Assembly (NCBI GenBank): GCA_016704345.1
Contig: JADJAH010000006.1
Location: 186,001-250,000, forward strand
Source of the DNA: Ignavibacteria bacterium
Lineage (GTDB): Bacteria; Bacteroidota; Ignavibacteria; Tepidaquicellales; Tepidaquicellaceae
Direction of reading: 5' to 3'
DNA length: 64,000 bases
A model generated the notes under the pieces. The model was not told the DNA's origin, did not search any database, and worked only from the letters and a program-made list of their open reading frames with translations. The first letter of the stretch is position 1, and every line of letters starts with the position of its first letter. The position numbers and the translations under genes are program-made. Shown in pieces: positions 1 through 7,924 of this stretch.

Positions 1-803
1 CCAAAGGCGGCAAGGAGACGCTCGACATCATCGACAAAGTCGTTGATCACCATTACATTGACCTGTATTTCCTTGGCAAAGTTCCGCTTCCTCATTTTGA
101 ACCTGTTGAAATTTTCGGAATCAAATTCGATTTTTCCATCACAAAGGCAACAGCAATGGTGTTCCTTGCGTCTATCATTACGATATTGATCCTTGCTTAT
201 GCTGCTTCATCAAATAAGAAAAACAAGATTCCTAAAGGTATCGGGAATATGATTGAAGCAGTGGTAGTATTTATCAGAGATGAGATAGTTGTGGCCAACA
301 TGGGCAAGGACGGGCTGAAATACATGCCGTTTTTCCTTACAATGTTTTTCTTCGTGCTGTTTGCAAATCTTATCGGACTCTTTCCGTTTCTCGCTCAACC
401 GACAAAGAATATAAACATTACTGCAGCTCTTGCACTCATTACATTTTTCATGACACAGGCTGCAGGCATCAAGGCTCACGGCTTCGGAGGGTACGTTAAA
501 AACCTAGTCCCGCCGGGTGTCCCGACATTTGTATTGCCAATTATGATAGTGGTCGAATTCATCGGACTCTTTACCAAGCCGTTCTCGCTCATGATGAGGT
601 TGTTTGCAAATATTACCGCGGGATCGATTATCATTTTCTCATTAATAGGTTTGATATTTGTGATGGAGTATGCAGGTTCAGTAATCGCAGTTCCTTTTGC
701 ACTGTTCATCTATATGATGGAAATTTTCATTGCCTTTCTTCAGGCATACATTTTTACAATGCTTTCAGTTCTATACATAAATATGGCAAGGCATCATCAT
801 TGA
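1..803 (+). CDS. atpB: F0F1 ATP synthase subunit a, 5' end outside the window
   Basis: Membrane stator subunit that forms the proton half-channels against the c-ring. The reading frame is open from base 3, so the gene starts upstream; the first internal ATG at 156 is not the true start because the in-frame residues before it (HHYIDLYFLGK...) are normal for the family. Several hydrophobic helices are visible. The motif KPFSLMMRLFANITAG carries the essential channel arginine, and FLQAYIF near the C-terminus is also characteristic. It ends in a short His run. First visible gene of the operon; subunit c follows after 57 bases. Confidence 0.96.
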   Translation, partial: KGGKETLDIIDKVVDHHYIDLYFLGKVPLPHFEPVEIFGIKFDFSITKATAMVFLASIITILILAYAASSNKKNKIPKGIGNMIEAVVVFIRDEIVVANMGKDGLKYMPFFLTMFFFVLFANLIGLFPFLAQPTKNINITAALALITFFMTQAAGIKAHGFGGYVKNLVPPGVPTFVLPIMIVVEFIGLFTKPFSLMMRLFANITAGSIIIFSLIGLIFVMEYAGSVIAVPFALFIYMMEIFIAFLQAYIFTMLSVLYINMARHHH

Positions 804-860
804 TTTTTTTTAAAACAAGCAATCAACTTAAACCAAAAACAAAAAGGAGAAATAAGTAAA

Positions 861-1082
861 ATGGATTTAGCATTCTTGGGAGCCGGTATCGGTGCAGGAT
901 TAACAGTAATCGGTGCAGGACTTGGAATCGGCAGACTTGCAGATTCAGCCATGGAAGCAAGCGGAAGACAACCGGAAGCACTTGGTGAGATCAGAACATC
1001 GATGATCATCGCAGCTGCTCTTATCGAAGGTGTTGCTCTGTTCGGCCTTGTTATCTGTATTCTTCTAGCTACAAAGAGCTGA
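861..1082 (+). CDS. atpE: F0F1 ATP synthase subunit c
   Basis: Proteolipid of the rotor ring, 73 aa, two glycine-rich helices joined by a polar loop (SGRQPEA). The ion-binding glutamate lies in ALIEGVALF of helix 2. No serine or threonine follows it, and the Na+-type glutamine pattern is missing from helix 1, so a proton-driven ring is the natural reading (inference from family rules). A strong Shine-Dalgarno (aaaaggaga) precedes the ATG. The order a-c-b-delta-alpha-gamma is maintained around it. Confidence 0.97.
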   Translation: MDLAFLGAGIGAGLTVIGAGLGIGRLADSAMEASGRQPEALGEIRTSMIIAAALIEGVALFGLVICILLATKS

Positions 1083-1165
1083 TCGCAATCATTTCGATGC
1101 AACAGAACTTCACAGCGCGAACATTTTGCGCAGTGAATCATTGTTAATATAAAAATTTCGGGATA

Positions 1166-1729
1166 ATGTTTTATTATCTACATTTGCTTTACAATTATTC
1201 CCTCATCCTTCTTTTTAGTGAAGGCGGTGATGAGAAGCCGATGCTTCTTTCGGTTAACCCGGGTTTGATCATCTGGCAGATGATAATTTTCGTATTGCTG
1301 CTGATAATTCTTCGGAAGATCGCCTGGAAGCCGCTTCTGACAGCACTTCACACAAGGGAGCAGTCGATCAAAGATACAATTGATCAGGCTGAACTTCTTA
1401 AGAAGGACGCGGAGCAATTAATAGAGCAAAACAAAAAAAATCTTGCCGAAGCCCAGGAGCATTCGATGAAGATCATAAACGATGCTAAGGATATGGCAAA
1501 CAAGATGCGCGATGATATTCTTCTAAAGTCGCAAGAGGAATCACGAAAGATGATCGATCAGGCAAAGGCCGAGATCACGCAGGAAAAGGAAACAGCAATG
1601 TCTGATCTAAGGCATGAGGTCTCCGATCTTGCAATCAAAGCTGCAGAGAAGATCATCAATGAGAATCTTGATGAGACAAAGCAGAAGAAGATTGTCAATG
1701 ATTTCATTTCACAGATTCCCAGCAATTAA
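1166..1729 (+). CDS. atpF: F0F1 ATP synthase subunit b
   Basis: Peripheral-stalk subunit with one N-terminal membrane helix (NPGLIIWQMIIFVLLL) followed by a long charged coiled coil that reaches the delta subunit. The start is uncertain. The ATG at 1166 gives a 25-residue leader that is not typical of the family and has a weak ribosome site. The ATG at 1241, preceded by a purine-rich aaggcggtga, would begin MLLSVNPGLIIW and matches the usual b-subunit start better. Lies between c and delta, 15 bases before atpH. Confidence 0.93.
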   Translation: MFYYLHLLYNYSLILLFSEGGDEKPMLLSVNPGLIIWQMIIFVLLLIILRKIAWKPLLTALHTREQSIKDTIDQAELLKKDAEQLIEQNKKNLAEAQEHSMKIINDAKDMANKMRDDILLKSQEESRKMIDQAKAEITQEKETAMSDLRHEVSDLAIKAAEKIINENLDETKQKKIVNDFISQIPSN

Positions 1730-1744
1730 CAACGACACGAATAA

Positions 1745-2296
1745 ATGATATCAAAAGCCGCAAGAAGATATTCAATAGCTCTTTACAGCATTGCCGAAGA
1801 GAAATCAAGTGTCAGCGAACTGGCAAAGGACTTTACATATGTTCTGGAACTGATTGCCGGAAGCAGGGATCTTGAGCTGTTCTTCAAAAGCCCTGTTATC
1901 AATAATGCAAAGAAGCTTGCTGCAGTTAAGGAGATCTTTGAAAGCAAAGTAAGCCCGATGACAATGAATTTTCTGAATCTTATGATAAAGCGGGGAAGAG
2001 AAGCTTTGACTAAAGATATCATGACAGACTTTCTTAATCTGAAAAAAGAAAAAGAAGGAATACTGAATGTGAGCGTTAAGTCTGCCGTGGCGTTATCTGA
2101 TGAAGAGAAGAAATCTCTGGGAAACAAGATTGACAGCTATACAGGCAAGAAGAGTGATATGACGTATGAAGTTGACAAGTCTATTATTGGTGGATTCATT
2201 GCAAATATTAACGACACTATACTCGATGCGAGCATTAAGAGACAACTTGAAATGCTGAGGGACAAGTTCAGAAGCGGTGACTTCTCGCTTAACTGA
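1745..2296 (+). CDS. atpH: F0F1 ATP synthase subunit delta
   Basis: 183 aa, the usual length. Soluble subunit that fixes the catalytic head to the b stalk. The N-terminal helical part (AARRYSIALYSIAEE) and the conserved C-terminal segment (DKSIIGGFIANINDTILDAS) are both recognisable. Closely spaced between b and alpha in the operon. No frame problems. Confidence 0.95.
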   Translation: MISKAARRYSIALYSIAEEKSSVSELAKDFTYVLELIAGSRDLELFFKSPVINNAKKLAAVKEIFESKVSPMTMNFLNLMIKRGREALTKDIMTDFLNLKKEKEGILNVSVKSAVALSDEEKKSLGNKIDSYTGKKSDMTYEVDKSIIGGFIANINDTILDASIKRQLEMLRDKFRSGDFSLN

Positions 2297-2347
2297 TCCG
2301 GTCAAATATTTTTTAATCAAGCAAAGAAAAATTCAAAAGAATAAATA

Positions 2348-3871
2348 ATGGCAGAGGTAAAATCAGACGAAATTTCTGCGATACTTAGAAGACAGTTAGC
2401 AGGATTCGAAACGGAAGTGGATGTGTATGACGTCGGTACGGTGTTGTATGTCGGTGACGGTGTGGCAAGAGTTTACGGACTTTTTAAATGTGAAGCGGGT
2501 GAGCTTATCGAGTTTCCAAACGGAGTGTTTGGAATTGCACTTAACCTTGAAGAAGATAACGTTGGTTGTATTCTATTCGGTGAATCATCTCTCGTAAAAG
2601 AAGGTGATCAAGTTAAGAGAACCGGCCGTATCGCTTCAATGCCTGTTGGTGAAGCCATGCTTGGAAGAGTAATAAATCCGCTTGGTCAGCCTATAGACGG
2701 AAAAGGAGAAATTGCAACAGACAAATTCCTTCCGCTGGAAAGAAAAGCTCTTGGCGTTATTCAAAGGCAACCGGTTAAAGAACCTCTGCAAACAGGTATT
2801 AAGGCTATTGATGCGATGATCCCGATCGGTCGCGGACAGAGAGAGTTGATCATCGGTGACAGGCAAACAGGTAAAACCGCAGTTGCCATTGACACGATTA
2901 TTAATCAGAAAGGAAAAGGTGTTTATTGTATCTATGTTGCAATCGGACAGAAGGGTTCAACAGTTGCTCAAGTTGTAAAAAGTCTGCAGGATTCCGGAGC
3001 AATGGAATTCACAACTGTAATTTCAGCTACGGCTTCTGATCCGGCTCCGATGCAGTATATTGCGGCCTTCGCCGGTGCTACGTTAGGTGAGTATTTCAGA
3101 GATTCAGGACGACATGCTCTTGTAGTTTATGATGATCTATCAAAGCAAGCGGCATCGTACCGTGAAGTATCACTTCTTCTCAGGCGTCCGCCGGGAAGAG
3201 AAGCATATCCGGGTGATGTTTTCTACCTCCACTCAAGATTGCTTGAAAGAGCTTCAAAGCTTTCGGATGATCTTGGAGGCGGAAGCCTTACAGCTCTTCC
3301 GGTTATTGAAACTCAGGCGGGAGACGTTTCGGCGTATATTCCTACAAACGTTATCTCCATTACTGACGGACAGATTTATCTTGAACCAAACCTTTTCAAC
3401 TCCGGTGTGAGACCTGCTATCAACGTTGGTATTTCAGTATCAAGAGTAGGAGGTAATGCTCAGATAAAAGCAATGAAGAAGATCGCAGGTACATTGAGAC
3501 TCGAGCTCGCTCAGTACAGGGAGCTTGAAGCATTTGCGAAGTTCGGTTCAGATCTTGATAAGGCGACAATGCAGCAGTTGAGAAGAGGTGAAAGACTTGT
3601 TGAGATACTAAAGCAGAAGCAATACACACCCATGCCCGTTGAGAATCAGGTGATGATAATTTTTGCGGCTACAAAAGGATTCCTCGATGAGATTCCGGTT
3701 TCTGATGTTTCGAGATATCAGAGTGAATTCCTGCAGGAAGTTGAAAATCTGCACAGCGACATTCTGGAGAATGTTAGAAATGAAAAGGATCTTTCAGCGA
3801 GCACAACCGAGAAACTTATGAGCGTCTTGAAAGACTTTACGGAAAGATTCAAATCAACATTGAAGCACTGA
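2348..3871 (+). CDS. atpA: F0F1 ATP synthase subunit alpha
   Basis: 507 aa, full length. Non-catalytic nucleotide-binding subunit of the F1 hexamer. The Walker A loop GDRQTGKTAVAI is near residue 170, the conserved ALVVYDDLSKQA near 265, and the arginine-finger region SGVRPAINVGISVSRVGG near 350-370. The beta partner (atpD) is not downstream. In this lineage beta and epsilon usually sit in a separate locus, so a split operon is likely rather than a loss. Confidence 0.98.
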   Translation: MAEVKSDEISAILRRQLAGFETEVDVYDVGTVLYVGDGVARVYGLFKCEAGELIEFPNGVFGIALNLEEDNVGCILFGESSLVKEGDQVKRTGRIASMPVGEAMLGRVINPLGQPIDGKGEIATDKFLPLERKALGVIQRQPVKEPLQTGIKAIDAMIPIGRGQRELIIGDRQTGKTAVAIDTIINQKGKGVYCIYVAIGQKGSTVAQVVKSLQDSGAMEFTTVISATASDPAPMQYIAAFAGATLGEYFRDSGRHALVVYDDLSKQAASYREVSLLLRRPPGREAYPGDVFYLHSRLLERASKLSDDLGGGSLTALPVIETQAGDVSAYIPTNVISITDGQIYLEPNLFNSGVRPAINVGISVSRVGGNAQIKAMKKIAGTLRLELAQYRELEAFAKFGSDLDKATMQQLRRGERLVEILKQKQYTPMPVENQVMIIFAATKGFLDEIPVSDVSRYQSEFLQEVENLHSDILENVRNEKDLSASTTEKLMSVLKDFTERFKSTLKH

Positions 3872-3904
3872 TAATATTGACTAAGAAAATAACGGTCTGA
3901 ATAA

Positions 3905-4774
3905 TTGGCAACGTTAAAAGAACTAAAAGTAAGAATTACCGGGATCAAAGGAACACAGAAGATCACCAGGGCAATGAAGATGGTTGCCTCGGCAAAGCTT
4001 AGAAGAGCGCAGGACAAGATCATCTCGGCGCGGCCCTATGCAAAGAAGATCAATGAGCTTCTTACTGATCTTGTGTCTGTTGCGGGTGAGGGTGTTGATG
4101 AATTGCTTGATCAGAGAGAAATTAAGAAGAGATGCGTTGTTGTGGTATCAGCGGACAGGGGACTTGCCGGTTCGTTCAATACAAACATAATTCGATACGG
4201 ATTAACATATGCCAATGAGCTTGGCAAGACGGCTAAGGTTGTTGTTGTTGGCAAGAAAGCAAATGATTCACTTCGAAAGAAAGACCTTAATATCATAAAA
4301 AGTTACACAGGCATATTCAACGAACTTAGCATAGAGCAATCAAATGACATTGTCTCATTCCTAGTTGACGGTTACAGGAGAAAAGACTTTGACTGTGTTG
4401 AGATCATTTACAATGAATTCAAATCAATTGCAAAGCAGGTTACTGTAAAGGAGCAATTCCTTCCGTTGAAAAGATCTGTAAAAGATGTCACAGTAAAAAC
4501 TGAGCAGACCGGAGATTACATTTACGAGCCGGAGAAAGTTGAAATAATTAAAGAGTTGATTCCAAAACAACTGCGTGTGCAGTTCTGGAAAGTCCTTCTC
4601 GAATCAAATGCAGCCGAACAAGCGGCAAGAATGACGGCAATGGAGACTGCAACAAAGAACGCATCGGATCTCCTTACGGAGCTTGAGCTCTCTTATAACC
4701 AGGCAAGACAGGCATCTATAACAAAAGAAATTCTCGAAATAGTCGGCGGCGCTGAAGCATTGAAGGACGCGTAA
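3905..4774 (+). CDS. atpG: F0F1 ATP synthase subunit gamma
   Basis: 289 aa central-shaft subunit. Start is a TTG at 3905 giving MATLKELKVRITGIKGTQKITRAMKMVA, which is the expected N-terminus, so the non-ATG start is well supported. The C-terminal helix (LLTELELSYNQARQASITKEILEIVGGAEAL) is also typical. Last gene of the cluster; a clear intrinsic terminator begins 28 bases after the stop, and neither atpD nor atpC follows. Confidence 0.97.
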   Translation: MATLKELKVRITGIKGTQKITRAMKMVASAKLRRAQDKIISARPYAKKINELLTDLVSVAGEGVDELLDQREIKKRCVVVVSADRGLAGSFNTNIIRYGLTYANELGKTAKVVVVGKKANDSLRKKDLNIIKSYTGIFNELSIEQSNDIVSFLVDGYRRKDFDCVEIIYNEFKSIAKQVTVKEQFLPLKRSVKDVTVKTEQTGDYIYEPEKVEIIKELIPKQLRVQFWKVLLESNAAEQAARMTAMETATKNASDLLTELELSYNQARQASITKEILEIVGGAEALKDA

Positions 4775-4802
4775 AGAGAAAGATTGTGTTACGTGAATTG
4801 AG

Positions 4803-4837
4803 ATCCCGGCTAAAGCAATGAGGCCGGGATTTTTTTT
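4803..4837 (+). terminator. Rho-independent terminator of the atp operon
   Basis: Perfect 8-bp stem atcccggc / gccgggat with a 12-base loop followed by seven T, just after atpG. Confidence 0.9.
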
Positions 4838-4842
4838 GCAGT

Positions 4843-4933
4843 AGGACACTTTGAGAAAGTTGAAACCAACATTCCCCCTCCTTGGAGGGGGTTAGGGGGT
4901 GGGTCAAGGACACATTTCAAAAGTTGAAACCAA
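4843..4933. repeat. GC-rich hairpin between two imperfect 27-base direct repeats
   Basis: An 8-bp perfect palindrome (ccccctcc-tt-ggaggggg, 4874-4891) with a ttagggggtgggtc tail lies between two copies of aggacac...aaagttgaaaccaa (4843-4869 and 4907-4933) that differ at a few positions. The arrangement looks like an inserted small element or a local duplication in the spacer after the atp operon. No coding potential. Confidence 0.7.
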
Positions 4934-4996
4934 TTCAGAATCTTTCTTGCATTTCCAAAACATTGACTAAATCCAATTGAAATAAAAAACTCATCC

Positions 4997-6100
4997 ATGA
5001 AACTATTCACACCATACACATTCAAAAGCTCCGGAAAAGTCTCCAAGAACAGAATTGCACTTGCACCAATGACAAATCTTCAGAGTCACGATGACGGCAT
5101 TCTTAGTGATGATGAATACAATTGGCTTGTCCGCAGGGCTAAGGAAGATTTCGGAATCATTATAACCTGCGCATCTCATGTGTCTGAAGACGGTCAGGGA
5201 TGGAAAGGCGAAATGGGAATCTTTGATGACAGGCATATTGAAGGTCTGTCAAGATTATCAGACGGAATTCATGAATATGGCAGCTTAGGTATTGTTCAGA
5301 TTTTTCACGGCGGTGCAAGAAGTCCGGAAGAACTTACCGGTAAACAGCCGTGGAGTGCAAGTGCACATTCTATAAAGAGCGGTGGCAAAGATGTTACAAT
5401 CCGAGAAGCTACGGATGAAGATATCGAGAAGACAATCGAAGCATTTGTAAAAGCCGCGGAGCGAGCATACAAAGCAGGCTTTGACGGAGTGGAGCTTCAC
5501 GGTGCACACGGATATCTTCTTCATCAATTTCTCAGCACGTTCACTAATCACAGAACTGACAAGTGGGGAGGCAGTTTGGAAAACAGATCTAAACTGTTGC
5601 TGAACATTTTGAGTAACATCAAGTCTGTTGTTCCAAAGTCATTCATGGTTGGTGTGCGTCTCTCACCTGAAGACAAATACGGATTTAAAGGAATTGATAT
5701 TGATGATAGTCTTGCGTTGGCGAACACGCTTGCAATCTCCGGCGCTGACTTTATTCATGTCTCTCCGTGGGATGCGTTTAAGAAACCGGAGAAATATCCT
5801 GACAATGAGAAAAGGCTTATAACATATTTCAGAGAAGCAGTTCCTGAAAATGTTCCGATAATCGTTGCGGGAGAAATTTGGTCATCACAAGATGCAGAGA
5901 AAGCAATCGAACTTGGCGCTGACTTTGTTGCCTTAGGAAAAGCAGCAATAGCTATTGCCGATTGGCCGACCCAAGCAAGAGATCCGAATTTCCAACCACA
6001 GAAACCTCCTTACACAATTCAGCATTTGCGCGATGCGAGCCTTGGTGAAGCATTCATTCAGTATATGATTAGGTGGAAAGATTTTGTATTGGAAGATTAA
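4997..6100 (+). CDS. NADH:flavin oxidoreductase, old yellow enzyme family
   Basis: 367 aa FMN-dependent ene-reductase of the TIM-barrel OYE superfamily. Seen: an N-terminal FMN-binding strand (NRIALAPMTNLQS), the active-site histidine segment QIFHGGARSPEE, the family signature GVELHGAHGYLLHQFLS followed by NHRTDKWGGSLENR, and the C-terminal phosphate-binding part (IIVAGEIW, ADFVALGKAAIAI). Physiological substrate not deducible. Monocistronic by position, between the atp operon and the repeat array. Confidence 0.92.
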   Translation: MKLFTPYTFKSSGKVSKNRIALAPMTNLQSHDDGILSDDEYNWLVRRAKEDFGIIITCASHVSEDGQGWKGEMGIFDDRHIEGLSRLSDGIHEYGSLGIVQIFHGGARSPEELTGKQPWSASAHSIKSGGKDVTIREATDEDIEKTIEAFVKAAERAYKAGFDGVELHGAHGYLLHQFLSTFTNHRTDKWGGSLENRSKLLLNILSNIKSVVPKSFMVGVRLSPEDKYGFKGIDIDDSLALANTLAISGADFIHVSPWDAFKKPEKYPDNEKRLITYFREAVPENVPIIVAGEIWSSQDAEKAIELGADFVALGKAAIAIADWPTQARDPNFQPQKPPYTIQHLRDASLGEAFIQYMIRWKDFVLED

Positions 6101-6160
6101 GCTTAAGAGGATACACAGATCTTGATTACTACCGGTCAACTGTTACAAATATTCTTGTTT

Positions 6161-7081
6161 CCGCAGAGTTACCCGCCGACTATAATAAATAACAAACAAT
6201 TACTATTTTTCCGGCGGGAACTCTGCGGAAAACAAAAACCTGTCGCCCCTGCGTGCTCCTTTCAGAAACCCACAATTAAAGTACAAAAAACAAATTGTCG
6301 CACCTGAGTGCTCCCTGTCAGGCCCACAATTGAAGTGCGAAAAAGAAATTGTCGCCCCTAGTGCTCCGTCAGGGGCCCACAATTGAAGTGCGGAAAATGA
6401 AATTGTCGCCCTGAGTGCTCCTGTCAGGGCCCACAATTGAAGTGCAAAGAAATTGTCGCCCTGAGTGCTCCTGTCAGAGCCCACAATTGAAGTGCAAAAG
6501 AATTTCGCCCTGAGTGCTCCTGTCAGGGGCCACAAGTCAAGAGCTTATAAGTTTCTTGTTTCCGCAGAGTTACCCGCCGACTATAATAAATAACAAACAA
6601 TTACTATTTTCTGCGGGAAAACAAGAATATGTTTGTCGCCCTGAGTGCTCCTGTCAGGGCCCACAAGTCAAGAGCTTATAAGTTTCTTGTTTCCCCCGAC
6701 TATAATAAATAACAAACAATTACATTTTCCGGCGGGAACTCTGCGGAAAACAAAGACAGTTTGTCGCCCTGAGTGCTCCTGTCAGGGGCCCACAAGTCAA
6801 GAGCTTATAAAGTTTATTTAGGTTCCGCCGAAGTAAATATATCTCAAAGAATTGCTGTATTTCTAGGCGGAACTCTGCGGAAAACAGAATATGTTTGTCG
6901 CCCCTGAGTGCTCCTGTCAGGGGCCCACAATTGAAGTGCGAAAAAAGAAATTGTCGCCCCTGAGTGCTCCTGTCAGGGGCCCACAAGTCAAGAGCTTATA
7001 AGTTTCTTGTTGCCGCAGAGTTACCCGCCGACTATAACATATCTCAAAGAATTGCTATATTTCTAGGCGGGAACTCTGCGG
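6161..7081. repeat. REP/BIME-like array of two alternating hairpin repeats (A and B)
   Basis: About 0.9 kb of interleaved palindromes. Type A has arms ccgcagagttacccgcc and ggcgggaactctgcgg around an AT-rich centre; copies or truncated copies begin near 6161, 6561, 6690, 6822 and 7013. Type B is a short hairpin gcccctga-gtgctcctg-tcaggggc framed by aattgt/acaatt; ten copies begin near 6242, 6297, 6351, 6405, 6455, 6504, 6635, 6763, 6897 and 6952. B copies are joined either by a ~20-base linker (ttgaagtgcgaaaa) or by cacaagtcaagagcttataag leading into an A copy. The array ends 15 bases before the start of a RAYT transposase gene. Open frames across it are by-products of the repeats. Confidence 0.9.
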
Positions 7082-7095
7082 AAAACTATTAGGAT

Positions 7096-7692
7096 ATGAC
7101 CACGAGAAAACTACAACCAAATTCAAACACCTTTTACTTTATCACTTTTACCTGCTATGATTGGATTTCACTTTTTGAAATCACTGATTTATACAGTTAT
7201 AACTACAAATGCTTTGACCACCTTAAACTGCAAAGAATCTACAATTGCGGATATGTTATAATGCCAAATCATCTGCATATGCTTGTATACATGGCTAATA
7301 CTGAAAAAACCATAAATAAGATTATTGGAGAATCAAAGCGGTTCCTGGCATATGAAATTGTGAACAGACTAGAAAAACTAAAAAGGTTTGACTTGTTGAG
7401 TGCTTTGGAAGAGTCTGTAACTCGTCATGAGAGAAGAAAAAAGAAGAAGCACAATGCATTCACACCATCAGAAGACATAAAAGAACTAAAAACTGAAAAA
7501 TTCATGAGGCAAAAGTTGAACTAAATGCACAAGAATCCCGTCTCAGGAAAATGGAAGCTTGTAGAAAATTATCTTGACTATATTCATTCAAGTGCACGTT
7601 TTTATGAATTGGGGGAAGAAGGTGTATATCATGTTTATCATTACCAAGAGATTCATAACAATACCGCAGAGTTTCCGCCACGGAAATTGTAA
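7096..7692 (+). pseudogene. REP-associated tyrosine transposase (RAYT, Y1/HUH) interrupted at the catalytic Tyr codon
   Basis: IS200-like single-strand transposase domain. The HUH metal-binding motif is intact (MPNHLHMLVYM, residues ~56-66) and the N-terminal FITFTCYDW strand fits the family. Translation stops at TAA 7522-7524 after FMRQKLN, yet the same frame continues from 7525 as MHKNPVSGKWKLVENYLDYI then HSSARFYEL, which is the normal family continuation. In relatives the residue at the stop is the catalytic tyrosine (KLxYIHxNPV), so one base change TAT/TAC to TAA removes it. The last residues (AEFPPRKL) are encoded by the left arm of a type A repeat. Probably inactive unless suppressed; it lies beside its likely substrate repeats. 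Confidence 0.85.
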
Positions 7693-7732
7693 GAATGAAT
7701 TCGACTTGATAATCTGGTGGGTAACTCTGCGG
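7664..7732. repeat. Type A inverted repeat at the 3' side of the RAYT gene
   Basis: Arms ccgcagagtttccgcca and tggtgggtaactctgcgg, an imperfect copy of the array's type A element. Together with the copy ending at 7081 it brackets the transposase, as expected for RAYT-associated repeats. Confidence 0.8.
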
Positions 7733-7740
7733 AAACAAAG

Positions 7741-7788
7741 AACTTGTAGAAAATTATCTTGACCATATCATTCAATTGCACAAATGCC
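7741..7788 (+). repeat. Displaced fragment of the RAYT coding sequence
   Basis: A ~40-base stretch (cttgtagaaaattatcttga onward) nearly repeats 7558-7600 inside the transposase frame, with a few mismatches, but lies outside the flanking type A repeat. It is a remnant of a second copy or a duplication at the element edge. The remaining spacer to 7924 holds nothing recognisable. Confidence 0.65.
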
Positions 7789-7924
7789 TTCTGACACGCG
7801 GGGCCAAGGGTGAGGTGTTTCATTATTGAATACTACGAATGATGACAATTTCTGATTTCCTCAAAGCTCAATATTGTTTAAGTTTAACTAACAATGTATT
7901 CGTGAACAATATTTTTTCTCCAAT

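Noticed and set aside
6203..6535. Minus-strand 110-codon open frame over the repeat array, and a similar one at 6720-6986
   Set aside because: They translate the hairpin repeats themselves; the periodic sequence keeps frames open and no protein family is visible.
6161..7081. Possible CRISPR array
   Set aside because: The units are hairpins with repeated, not unique, linkers; there are no cas genes and the transposase context points to REP-type repeats.
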